Below the pieces are notes generated by a model. The model was given only the letters and a program-made list of their open reading frames with translations, did no database searches and was not told the origin of the DNA. The position numbers and the translations under genes are program-made. Shown piece by piece: positions 33,804 to 41,649 of a stretch of 64,000 nt of DNA (positions are counted from its first letter, which is position 1; each line of letters opens with the position of its first letter). Origin of the DNA: JABWCQ01 sp964587105 (lineage in GTDB: Bacteria; Electryoneota; RPQS01); assembly GCA_964587105.1 (NCBI GenBank), contig CAZPKG010000002.1, positions 124,001 through 188,000 of the forward strand, given 5' to 3'.

Positions 33804-34484
33804 TTATCGCCCGCCCGTTACGGCGTTGCGCTTGACGAATTGACGGTCAACGGCAAAGGCCAAGTCATCGCCGAAGGACTCGGCCTTTTCAGCTTCCTTG
33901 CGCAGCCAGTTGGAAAAGAAGTTGTAGGCAATCAGGGCCGGAATCGCGACAAACAAACCCAGCGCGGTGGCCACAAGGGCCTCGGCGATTCCGGGCGCAA
34001 CGACGGCGATACTGGCATTTCCCCAGATGCCGATTCTCTGAAAAGCCGAAATAATTCCCCAAACCGTCCCCAGCAATCCCAAGAATGGCGCGGCGGCCGA
34101 GCAGGTCGCCAAGAAGGGGAGAAATCTTTCGGCGCGGTTCAAGTGGTGAGCAGCGGCGCGGGCGTATTCGCGGGCAACCAGTTCGCCATCCAGATCATCG
34201 GGAACGCCCCGGTCAAATAGCTCGCGGTGGGCATACATGTAGGCGCGGGCGGGGAAGGCATTTCCATAGCGGCGGGCTTCGCCGAACAGGTTACGCGGCT
34301 CGAAATGCCGCCAGTTGTAGCTCTCGAAACCCTTGGAATCCTTGCGGACCTTTAGCCACATGATGACCTTATCCAGAATAACGGTCCACGACAAAACGGA
34401 CATTATGGCCAGAATCAGCAGGACGAATTTCGCAAAGGGCGACGCGACCGTTAATAACTGCCAAATACTCTCGCTACCGCCCAT
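33804..34484 (-). CDS. tolQ: TolQ/ExbB-type motor protein
   Basis: A 226-residue inner-membrane protein with three transmembrane helices: one near the N-terminus (FAKFVLLILAIMSVLSWTVILDKV) and two in the C-terminal half (FLPFLATCSAAAPFLGLLGTVWGIISAF and GIAEALVATALGLFVAIPALIAYNFF), the GLLGTVWGI and A-L-x-x-T-A-x-G-L motifs being typical. It is the first gene of the tolQ-tolR-tolA/tonB-tolB-pal-cpoB operon, which maintains outer-membrane integrity and drives constriction at division. Confidence 0.95.
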   Translation of the reverse strand: MGGSESIWQLLTVASPFAKFVLLILAIMSVLSWTVILDKVIMWLKVRKDSKGFESYNWRHFEPRNLFGEARRYGNAFPARAYMYAHRELFDRGVPDDLDGELVAREYARAAAHHLNRAERFLPFLATCSAAAPFLGLLGTVWGIISAFQRIGIWGNASIAVVAPGIAEALVATALGLFVAIPALIAYNFFSNWLRKEAEKAESFGDDLAFAVDRQFVKRNAVTGGR

Positions 34485-34595
34485 TGTGCAACTCTTTGTT
34501 CATCTTGAAGCTAAATTCGGCTTTTGACCCAGTGATGTTATGGCCTACTTCATAAAATACAAATATATGAAAAAGCTGAGGGATTGTCAAGAAAC

Positions 34596-34919
34596 TTACT
34601 CGGTTGGTGTCTCGATGCGACGGTTTTGAGACAGGACGACCGGGGAACAAGGCTCGCCGAAGGACAGGACACCGACAACGGGGGCAAGCTTAGCCACGGC
34701 CATAAGGTAAACCCAGACGGGCAACTCCTGACCGTGAATCCACGGCAGCATGACCGGCTTATCCCGGTAAATCTCTAAATCAATGGCATTGAGCTTCTGG
34801 CGGTACTCGCTCTCGCGGACGATGCCGCCTTCGAGCAGGTCTTCGAGGGGAAATCTGATTAGTTCCAAGGTGGTTTCGTTAGGCTTGTTGAATAAGCGTG
34901 AGTGAGTACTCTCGTTCAT
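34596..34919 (-). CDS. Unknown 107-residue protein, second of an overlapping pair
   Basis: Starts with ATG inside the end of the preceding gene (41-nt overlap). The sequence has protein-like character: a Leu/Glu/Arg-rich helix (TTLELIRFPLEDLLEGGIVRESEYRQKL), then DLEIYRDKPVMLPWIHGQELPVWVYLMAVAKLAPVVGVLSFG, and a polar C-terminus. No family recognised, no signal peptide, no clear transmembrane helix. Codon use looks like that of its neighbours. The overlap with the upstream gene suggests the two act together. Confidence 0.5.
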   Translation of the reverse strand: MNESTHSRLFNKPNETTLELIRFPLEDLLEGGIVRESEYRQKLNAIDLEIYRDKPVMLPWIHGQELPVWVYLMAVAKLAPVVGVLSFGEPCSPVVLSQNRRIETPTE

Positions 34920-35214
34920 TCAGTTTTTCGAGGTGAACGAGGTTACCGACGCGCAAGGTGTGTTCGGTTGTAAAGCGCGTCCAGCCGTGCAGTTTAGAGC
35001 GGTTGCGGAGCTGCATTTTGCTGCGGTCGATATCGGTCTCTATTATGAACCCCAAGTCCGTCTGAAGTTTAATCGGAATGCCCGGTGAGCCGTCACTTTT
35101 TGAGACGGCATCGAGCGGAAAAAGTTCCAGAAAGTCAAAGACATTGAGGTACCGTTCGAGAAACCAGAGGTTTTCGTCGGTAACGAGAATGTCATGAGAG
35201 ATTTTTGGGGGCAT
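34879..35214 (-). CDS. Unknown 111-residue protein, possible DNA-binding pseudobarrel
   Basis: The frame is open to 35253, but that extension lies in the terminator hairpin of the upstream gene; ATG at 35214 (MPPKISHDILVTDENLW) is used. The C-terminal half (IPIKLQTDLGFIIETDI...LHGWTRFTTEHTLRVGNLVHLEKLNEREYSLTLI) has the strand-loop pattern 'G-W-x-x-F/W...x-G-D/N-x-V-x-x-E-x-L' seen in B3-like DNA-binding pseudobarrels. This is pattern-based inference only. It is paired with the overlapping 107-residue gene. Confidence 0.5.
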   Translation of the reverse strand: MPPKISHDILVTDENLWFLERYLNVFDFLELFPLDAVSKSDGSPGIPIKLQTDLGFIIETDIDRSKMQLRNRSKLHGWTRFTTEHTLRVGNLVHLEKLNEREYSLTLIQQA

Positions 35215-35224
35215 TGGGAATGCA

Positions 35225-35250
35225 AAAGCGGGCCGACAGCAGCCCGCTTT
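35225..35250 (-). terminator. Terminator after Fe-S carrier gene
   Basis: 9-bp stem AAAGCGGGC / GCCCGCTTT; reading on the minus strand it ends in TTTTGCA. It separates the lipA-iscA unit from the unknown gene pair. Confidence 0.85.
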
Positions 35251-35272
35251 CAATGTAATTCAGGGGCGGGAA

Positions 35273-35596
35273 TTAGGCTGAGAATGATTGTCCGCAGCCG
35301 CACGAACGCTTGGCATTGGGATTCTTGAACACAAAACCTGAGCCGTTCAAACCGTCTTCGTAGTCAATTTCGGTGCCGTTCAAATAGAGATAGCTCTTCA
35401 TATCGCAGACGAGTTTGATGCCGTCTTGCTCAAAGACCTGATCGTCTTCAGAAAGCTGGTTATCGAAACCGAGGACGTAGTTCATGCCGCTGCAACCGCC
35501 GCCGCGCACGCCCATGCGAAGGTTCCAATCGGCCTTCTGCTCTTGCTCCATGATGGTCTTGACCTTGGTGAAGGCCGTTCCTGACAGTGTAATCAT
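35273..35596 (-). CDS. A-type Fe-S carrier (IscA/ErpA/HesB family)
   Basis: A 107-residue protein with the three conserved cysteines of the family: Cys in GGGCSGMNY and two in SCGCGQSF near the C-terminus. GGAG precedes the ATG. A-type carriers deliver Fe-S clusters to client enzymes. It lies directly downstream of lipoyl synthase, itself a two-cluster radical-SAM enzyme, and close to IspH, IspG and Nfu, so a role in loading these is likely. IscA and ErpA cannot be told apart by sequence here. Confidence 0.92.
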   Translation of the reverse strand: MITLSGTAFTKVKTIMEQEQKADWNLRMGVRGGGCSGMNYVLGFDNQLSEDDQVFEQDGIKLVCDMKSYLYLNGTEIDYEDGLNGSGFVFKNPNAKRSCGCGQSFSA

Positions 35597-35659
35597 TGTG
35601 TTGTCTCCAAAAAATAGAAAATAGAAAATTGCAAATAGAAAAAGGGACGGGCCGGAACC

Positions 35660-36568
35660 TCAAGCAGTCAGAAGCGCCCCGTCGCGCATCAACTCTTCCT
35701 GTGTTTCAGCTTTGTACGAACTTCTGACTAACGGACCGCTCTCGACGTGTCTCAGGCCCAACGATTGACCGAGTTCTTTGTAGGCCCGGAATTGATCGGG
35801 ATGAATGTACTCAATCACGGGCAAATGTCTGCGCGAAGGCTGCATGTATTGACCGATGGTTAAGAGATCGCAGCCTGCATCGGCCAAATCGCGCATGACT
35901 TCTTTGACTTCTTGCGGAGTCTCACCAAGTCCGACCATGATACCCGATTTTACGATCATGCCGTGCCGCTTCGCCTGCGCAAGCGTGTCAAGACTGCGCC
36001 AGTACTTTGCTTGCGGGCGCACTTGCAAATGCAAACGCGCAACGGTTTCCATGTTGTGTGCGTAAACTGCGGGACCCGCATCGCACACGGTTTTCACGCA
36101 TTCTGGCTTGCCTTTGAAATCGGGAACCAGTACCTCAAGTCGCGTGCTTGGTGAAATCTCTTTACACAAGCGAATAGTCTCGGCGATGTGGCCTGCACCA
36201 CAATCTTCAAGCTCATCGCGATCGACCGATGTGATGACAATATATTTGAGATCAAATTCGCGGAGAGCTTCGGCGACGCGGCGCGGCTCTTCACTATCGA
36301 GCGGTAACGGCTTGCCAGTCTTGACATTGCAGAACCCGCATGAGCGCGTGCAAATATCACCCATAATCATAATCGTGGCCGTGCCGCGCGACCAGCACTC
36401 GGCCATGTTCGGGCAGGCGGCCTCTTCACACACCGTGAAGAGTTTTGACCCATGAATCAGCTCGCGCACGCCGTGAAATTTCTTCGTGTGCCCGATGCGA
36501 ATTTTAAGCCAATCCGGCTTTCGCGGCGAGGACGGCTCGGTATCAGTAAGGATGGGTAGGGCTTGCAA
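35660..36568 (-). CDS. lipA: Lipoyl synthase
   Basis: A 302-residue radical-SAM enzyme inserting two sulfurs into octanoyl chains. The auxiliary cluster ligands are in CEEAACPNMAEC (C-x4-C-x5-C) and the radical-SAM cluster ligands in CTRSCGFCNV (C-x3-C-x2-C). Further marks are VITSVDRDELEDCGAGH, PDFKG, HNMETV, MVGLGET and a Ser near the C-terminus (VRSSYKA). A TTG start at 36568 is used because no ATG fits; the true start is uncertain by a few codons. It is followed by the A-type Fe-S carrier gene. Confidence 0.95.
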   Translation of the reverse strand: MQALPILTDTEPSSPRKPDWLKIRIGHTKKFHGVRELIHGSKLFTVCEEAACPNMAECWSRGTATIMIMGDICTRSCGFCNVKTGKPLPLDSEEPRRVAEALREFDLKYIVITSVDRDELEDCGAGHIAETIRLCKEISPSTRLEVLVPDFKGKPECVKTVCDAGPAVYAHNMETVARLHLQVRPQAKYWRSLDTLAQAKRHGMIVKSGIMVGLGETPQEVKEVMRDLADAGCDLLTIGQYMQPSRRHLPVIEYIHPDQFRAYKELGQSLGLRHVESGPLVRSSYKAETQEELMRDGALLTA

Positions 36569-36582
36569 GCTACTATCTCAAT

Positions 36583-36987
36583 TCAATCAAAAATTTTTAA
36601 CAAACGACGAAGGAGTTTCTGTTCATCTTTCAATTCATGTTCCCAAACACGAACTACTTTCCAACCCTCTTTCCGAAGTTGCTTTGATACTACTTTATCA
36701 CGTTCAATATTTCTACCAATCTTCTCGATCCAATAGTGGACGTTCGAACTTGGAAGTCTGAGGTGCTTTGGGCAGCCATGCCAGAAACAACTATCAAGAA
36801 ACACTGTAACCCGAGGTCCCGGAAAGACGAAATCGGGACATCCCGTAAGCGATTTGTCATTAACATTAAACCCCAATGAACAAGACTCTTGGAGAACTAT
36901 ACCGAATCGGACCTCAGGTCCAGTATTGGAACTTCGAATCGCTGCCATAGTGCGAGAGCGAGATTCGCGAGAGACCGTGTCAGTCAC
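36583..36987 (-). CDS. vsr: Vsr-type very-short-patch mismatch endonuclease
   Basis: A 134-residue nuclease that nicks at T:G mismatches created when 5-methylcytosine deaminates. Conserved: Asp52 in TGCPDFVFPG, the zinc/catalytic stretch VFLDSCFWHGCP with His70, YWIEKIGRNIERD, and the C-terminal GWKVVRVWEHEL. It overlaps the preceding restriction-like gene by 4 nt (ATGA) and belongs to the same C5-methylase cassette. The DNA is visibly richer in A+T than the flanking lipA and ispH genes. Confidence 0.93.
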   Translation of the reverse strand: MTDTVSRESRSRTMAAIRSSNTGPEVRFGIVLQESCSLGFNVNDKSLTGCPDFVFPGPRVTVFLDSCFWHGCPKHLRLPSSNVHYWIEKIGRNIERDKVVSKQLRKEGWKVVRVWEHELKDEQKLLRRLLKIFD

Positions 36988-37727
36988 CTCAGAATCTCAA
37001 CCCAACTTCTATCAAACTCAAGAGAATCAAGCACCTTATCTCTGTCCAATTTAGGAGCGGTTCTTATTCGGATTGCTTGTCGATTAGGTGGCACTGGCTC
37101 GTGAATCGTGAACTGTGCACCGTGTGTTTGCCATGTGAATCTATGAGTGCCAGTGCTCGCGTCATGGCCTACAAGATTCTTGTTCTTATTCCACGACCAT
37201 TCGTACGAACTGTGATCGTATTGCACAGTTTCTATTTCGAAGACCACTAGCGTGAGCAAGTCGATTGACTTTACAAGCACAACTGTTCTAATTTCGTCAA
37301 ACTGTTTCTGAACTTGTTCAACTCGCTTATTCCATATCTCTAATACGAGCTTTCCAGCATCATTAGGTTCGTGAGCTGAGTCTATGGTCTCTTGATAAGA
37401 GTAGGTTGGCGAATTGCGACCTGAGATTAGTCGCAAGGATTTCGCCTTAAGCGGGTTTGGATGCTTCACAGTTTTTGCGCCCCACGCGCATCCACCCAGT
37501 CTTACATCATCAAGTCCAATGTTTGAACTCTTCCAATTAGCTCCTATAATACGAGCAAACATCTCTTCCCAATCAGGACCTTCTAACCTCGGAGTTTCAC
37601 GGGTTGCCTTTAAATAGACAATCTCTTTTCCGAGGTCAATCAGAGCATTTTCGGGGAACTTTCCCAGAGGATAGGGCGGACTATACTTAGACGCCCTGCG
37701 AAGTCGCGGTGTTTTCGGCTCGTCCAT
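36984..37727 (-). CDS. Probable type II restriction endonuclease of the C5-methylase cassette
   Basis: A 247-residue protein between, and overlapping, a C5 cytosine methyltransferase gene (41 nt) and vsr (4 nt). That position is the main reason to call it the cognate endonuclease. The region GLDDVRLGGCAWGAKTVK has the layout of a PD-(D/E)XK site (Asp, then strand, then x-A-K) but the acidic residue before Lys is Ala. The segment LRLISGRNSPTYSYQ and later VLEIWNKRV recall other type II enzymes. It is A+T-rich. Family and recognition sequence are not known. Confidence 0.65.
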   Translation of the reverse strand: MDEPKTPRLRRASKYSPPYPLGKFPENALIDLGKEIVYLKATRETPRLEGPDWEEMFARIIGANWKSSNIGLDDVRLGGCAWGAKTVKHPNPLKAKSLRLISGRNSPTYSYQETIDSAHEPNDAGKLVLEIWNKRVEQVQKQFDEIRTVVLVKSIDLLTLVVFEIETVQYDHSSYEWSWNKNKNLVGHDASTGTHRFTWQTHGAQFTIHEPVPPNRQAIRIRTAPKLDRDKVLDSLEFDRSWVEILR

Positions 37728-38709
37728 TAGAAGTTTCGTGAAATCTTAATCTAAAAGGTTTATCATTCGCCCGAATGACTTTGGTAACGGGGTTTCGATC
37801 AAATAGTTCAATCAAGTTAGAAAGGACTGCTCGCACCATTGGCACAGGCACTGAATTGCCCGCTTGCTTCCGAGACTGCGAGTCGTTGCAAACTATTTTG
37901 TAAGAATCTGGGAATCCTTGTAGCCTAAACATTTCTCGAGGCGTAAGCCTCCGTTCACCATTGACCAGCAAGTAGTTATACGAAGCACCAGCTCGCAACG
38001 CGCAGGAAAACGGGTATTTGCTCACATGCCCCGACTTGTTCTCATGCCATATCGTTGCAGCTTCATCTGGCTTATGATGGAGAAGTCGGCTTCGCCTTAT
38101 TTCTGAGGAGGCATAGTATTTCTCTGAAACGTTCTCTTCGAGAAGCTCATCTAGGGGCTTCATTCGCGTCTTTTTCTTGGGCCAAGCGAACTTATCTGAA
38201 AAGAGGTGGCCTACAATCAATATCCGTTCTCGCTTTTGTGGCAATCCAAAATCAAGCGCATTTAAAACCTTATATTCAACTCTATACCCAAGCTCGCGAA
38301 GAGTTTCCAGGATTCGAGAAAGTGTCTTCCCCTCATCATGTCCAACCAAGAGTTTCACGTTTTCAAGGATAAATGCTGATGGCCGCTTGGCTTGAAGTAT
38401 TCGTGCAATATCAAAGAAAAGTGTGCCTCTCGTGTCCTCGAACCCCTTTCGATTGCCACAAATACTAAACGGCTGACATGGAAAACCAGCTAATAGCAGA
38501 TCATGATCAGGCACTTCATTCTCTTCAATCAATGAAATATCACCAAACGGCAAATCACCGAAGTTTGCAAGATACGAAGTCTGACATGGCACATCAATGT
38601 CTGATGAGAAAACGCAATTTGCTGTGAACGCCTTGCGTCGTGCTAGTTGCTCAATGGCCACTCTGAAGCCACCAATGCCACAAAATAGATCAATGTACTT
38701 AACTATCAT
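37687..38709 (-). CDS. C5-cytosine DNA methyltransferase
   Basis: A 340-residue enzyme with motif I DLFCGIGGF, the catalytic Cys78 in AGFPCQPFS, ENVKLL (motif VI), QKRERILIVG (VIII), RRLTPREMFRLQGFP (IX) and RKQAGNSVPVPMV (X), in the canonical order. The frame extends to 38766 but ATG at 38709 puts motif I at the usual distance from the N-terminus and clears the ispH gene. The target recognition domain lies between about residues 210 and 270; specificity cannot be read. First gene of the restriction/Vsr cassette. Confidence 0.94.
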   Translation of the reverse strand: MIVKYIDLFCGIGGFRVAIEQLARRKAFTANCVFSSDIDVPCQTSYLANFGDLPFGDISLIEENEVPDHDLLLAGFPCQPFSICGNRKGFEDTRGTLFFDIARILQAKRPSAFILENVKLLVGHDEGKTLSRILETLRELGYRVEYKVLNALDFGLPQKRERILIVGHLFSDKFAWPKKKTRMKPLDELLEENVSEKYYASSEIRRSRLLHHKPDEAATIWHENKSGHVSKYPFSCALRAGASYNYLLVNGERRLTPREMFRLQGFPDSYKIVCNDSQSRKQAGNSVPVPMVRAVLSNLIELFDRNPVTKVIRANDKPFRLRFHETSNGRAENTATSQGV

Positions 38710-38722
38710 ATTTATGCGAGAT

Positions 38723-39679
38723 TTAGTGTTGATTACATTCGCAGTCGTCTTTTTCCATTGCTTCAAGCTCTTTTTCCTGCTGGTGGGATTCCCAGTCAGA
38801 GGTGTCGCGCAGAATGGTTGCGCCGGTGCGTTCGCCGATGACGTCGCGGACTTTCTCTAAGAGCCAATGTGGAGTCGAAGCGGAACCTGTGACGCCAATC
38901 GTGTCGCCGTCGCGGAACCATGAGATATCCAAGTCGTTTTCGTCCACCATCAGATAGGCGCGCTCGTTCATGCGCTTGCATACGCCGTAGAGGGCCTTCG
39001 TGTTGGAACTCTTGGTGCCGCCGACCATCAGAATCACGTCAACCTGTGTGGCAAATTGCTCCAAGTCACCGTCGCGGCCTACGACAAAGCGGCAGAGCGT
39101 GTTCTCGACTTGAACTTCAACGTTGTTTGCATATTCTTTGATCCAGCCGATGCGCTCTTCAAACCATTCTTTGGAAACCGTGGTCTGCGCGAGAATAAAT
39201 ACTTTGTTGTTCGGATCAAGCTGTTTGCAGTCTTCGCGCTCGTAAACTACGAAGGCTTTGTTGTCGCAATGGCCCTTGATGCCGATCGTCTCCGGATGAT
39301 ACGGCTTGCCGATTATGACGACTTGTTCACCCGCTTCATAGTGCTTTCGCGCGATATTCTGCGAGCGCGTCACCACGGGACAGGTGCCGTCAATCAACTC
39401 GACGCCGAGGTCTTTGGCTTTTGCGTAGGTTTCGGGTGGTTCGCCGTGTGCGCGGATCAAAACCTTTTGCGGTCTTTGATCGGTGGCCATGCCGCTGTGA
39501 TCAATCGATGACAGCCCGCTCTTTTCAAGCCGCGCGATTTCGACTTCGTTGTGAATGATATCTCCGAGCGAAACAAGCGGCAAACCGGTGTCGCTCATAA
39601 CTTTCTCGGCCATCTTCACGACTCGCCTCACGCCGCCGCAAAAGCCCGCGCGCGGGTCAACCAAGACTTTCATCGCCAT
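38723..39679 (-). CDS. ispH: 4-Hydroxy-3-methylbut-2-enyl diphosphate reductase
   Basis: A 318-residue Fe-S enzyme, the last step of the MEP pathway, giving IPP and DMAPP. The three conserved cysteines are in AGFCGGVRR, DGTCPVV and NTLCRFV; substrate residues are in KSSNTKAL and GSASTPHWLLEKV. The C-terminal tail is acidic and ends in a Cys/His-containing segment. Its ATG overlaps the dxs stop by one base (TAATG), so the two are translationally coupled. Confidence 0.95.
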   Translation of the reverse strand: MAMKVLVDPRAGFCGGVRRVVKMAEKVMSDTGLPLVSLGDIIHNEVEIARLEKSGLSSIDHSGMATDQRPQKVLIRAHGEPPETYAKAKDLGVELIDGTCPVVTRSQNIARKHYEAGEQVVIIGKPYHPETIGIKGHCDNKAFVVYEREDCKQLDPNNKVFILAQTTVSKEWFEERIGWIKEYANNVEVQVENTLCRFVVGRDGDLEQFATQVDVILMVGGTKSSNTKALYGVCKRMNERAYLMVDENDLDISWFRDGDTIGVTGSASTPHWLLEKVRDVIGERTGATILRDTSDWESHQQEKELEAMEKDDCECNQH

Positions 39680-41649
39680 TATTGCTCTTCCCTCCGGGCG
39701 GAATCGGTCTTGTTAAGGGCCTCCGCGAGCGCACTGGGGCCAGCGTTTACGCTGGCTTTCATCATGCCGCCAATAGCCTCCGAAATATGACGCGGCGATA
39801 AACCCGCCAGCTCGAGCAGTTGTGAGCGCGTACCATGCTCGACGAAACTGTCGGGCAAGTGCAGCGCGTGGAACAGATGATTGTAGCCGTTTGATTTCAA
39901 GAACATCGCCACTTGTGAACCCAAACCGCCGTGTCCGGTGCCCTCTTCAAGCGTGAGCACAGCTTCGTGTGTGTCAAGCAGTTGCGACAATAGAATTTCG
40001 TCAATCGGTTTCACAAATCGCGCGTTTACGAGAGTGACGTTATACTCTTCGGCGGCGATGACTTTGCGCGCGGCTTCCACCATCGTGCCATTGGCTAAGA
40101 CGGCAACTCGCTTGCCTTCGCGCATGGTCTCCCAACTTCCGACTTTAATCAAGGCGGGAGTCTCATCCCAGTTGATATGATCGGGCGCTTTGTCGCGCGG
40201 ATAGCGGATGCCGATTGGCCCGTCCGCCCAATTCAATCCGGTGTAGATCAAATTGCGTAGCTCCTGCCCGTCGCGCGGGGCGCACACAACCATTCCGGGA
40301 ATCGTGGACAGATAACCGAGATCGTAACAGCCGTGATGCGTGGGACCGTCTTCACCGACCAAGCCGCCGCGATCCATACAGAACAACACGGGCAGATGCT
40401 GAATGCCGCAGTCGTGCATGATGTGATCGTAAGCGCGCTGCAAGAAGGTCGAATAGATTGCCACCACCGGCTTCAACCCTTCGGCGGACAATCCGGCAGC
40501 AAACGTCACGGCGTGACCTTCGGCAATGCCGACGTCGAAGAACTGTTCCGGACAATCCTGCGAAAACTCTACTAAGCCCGTGCCCTCTTTCATCGCGGCG
40601 GTAATGACACATACGCGTTTGTCCCGCTTGGCCTCTTGAATCATCGCTTTGCCGAAGATGTTCATATAGGCTTCGGTTTCAGGTTCGGCTTTGGCTTCGG
40701 GTTTTGGCTCGACCTTGGCGGGTGCTTTCACCGCGTGCCACGTCACCGAATCCGCTTCGGCCACATCGTAACCTTTGCCCTTGCGGGTCAGGAAATGCAC
40801 GAGCACCGGATGCTTGTGCCGGCTCTTGATGTTGTTCAGAATCTCGACCGATTCTTTGATGTTGTGTCCATCGAACGGCCCGAAATATTGGAAACCGAAC
40901 TCTTCGAACAACATACCAGGCGATACAAGGCCTTTCAGCGAGGCTTCAAAACGACCCGCGAAACTGCGCATGGTCTCTTTGCCGACAGGCGACTTGCCCA
41001 TCAGATCCCACATCTCGTCTTTGATCTTGGAGAGCAGCGGATTCGTTTCCATCTTGGCCAAGAACTTCGGCACGGCGCCGACGTTTGGCGAAATTGACAT
41101 GCGATTGTCGTTGAGAATAATCGTGATGTCGCGACCGGAATGTCCGGCGTTATTCAACGCTTCAAAGGCCAATCCCCCCGTCATGCCGCCGTCACCGATG
41201 ACGGCCACGACGCTGTGCTTTTCGCCCTTCATGTCGCGCGCGACGGCCATGCCGAATGCGGCAGATAAGGAGGTTGAAGCGTGACCAGCTCCGAAGGCGT
41301 CATACTCGCTTTCGTTGCGCTTCAAGAATCCTGACAAGCCGCCCATGCGGCGAATCGTGCCGAGTTTGTCGCGGCGACCGGTGAGAATTTTGTGAATGTA
41401 GCCTTGATGCCCCACGTCCCACACGATGCGATCTTCAGGTGTATTGTAAACGTAGTGCAATGCTGCGGACAATTCCACAACACCGAGCGAGGCGGCCAAG
41501 TGGCCGCCGACGGCGTTGATGGTGTCCCACAAATAGCGGCGGAGTTCCGCACAGACAATTTCGAGTTCGTCCACACTCAGTTTGCGCAATTCTTCGGGAG
41601 AATCAACGCGGGCGAGCAGCGGATAGAGTTCCGCATTGAAATTGCTCAA
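39679..41649 (-). CDS. dxs: 1-Deoxy-D-xylulose-5-phosphate synthase
   Basis: A 656-residue thiamine diphosphate enzyme making DXP from pyruvate and glyceraldehyde 3-phosphate. Motifs: GGHLAASLGVVELSAALHYV, DVGHQGYIHKILTGRRD, the ThDP/Mg site GDGGMTGGLAFEALNNAG...NDNRMSISPN, and VGIAEGHAVTFAAGLSAEGLKPVVAIYSTFLQRAYDH. A Pro/Glu/Lys/Ala-rich linker (about residues 318-333) separates the two main domains. It overlaps the CcsA gene by 4 nt and ispH by 1 nt. Confidence 0.96.
   Translation of the reverse strand: MSNFNAELYPLLARVDSPEELRKLSVDELEIVCAELRRYLWDTINAVGGHLAASLGVVELSAALHYVYNTPEDRIVWDVGHQGYIHKILTGRRDKLGTIRRMGGLSGFLKRNESEYDAFGAGHASTSLSAAFGMAVARDMKGEKHSVVAVIGDGGMTGGLAFEALNNAGHSGRDITIILNDNRMSISPNVGAVPKFLAKMETNPLLSKIKDEMWDLMGKSPVGKETMRSFAGRFEASLKGLVSPGMLFEEFGFQYFGPFDGHNIKESVEILNNIKSRHKHPVLVHFLTRKGKGYDVAEADSVTWHAVKAPAKVEPKPEAKAEPETEAYMNIFGKAMIQEAKRDKRVCVITAAMKEGTGLVEFSQDCPEQFFDVGIAEGHAVTFAAGLSAEGLKPVVAIYSTFLQRAYDHIMHDCGIQHLPVLFCMDRGGLVGEDGPTHHGCYDLGYLSTIPGMVVCAPRDGQELRNLIYTGLNWADGPIGIRYPRDKAPDHINWDETPALIKVGSWETMREGKRVAVLANGTMVEAARKVIAAEEYNVTLVNARFVKPIDEILLSQLLDTHEAVLTLEEGTGHGGLGSQVAMFLKSNGYNHLFHALHLPDSFVEHGTRSQLLELAGLSPRHISEAIGGMMKASVNAGPSALAEALNKTDSARREEQ

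Noticed and set aside
34485..34595. Further gene between tolQ and the unknown small pair
   Set aside because: The gap of 111 bp is A/T-rich with no open frame that looks coding; it is probably promoter or terminator sequence.
36984..37727. Naming a specific restriction-enzyme family for the 247-residue protein
   Set aside because: Some segments recall type II enzymes, but I could not match one family, so only the position-based call is given.
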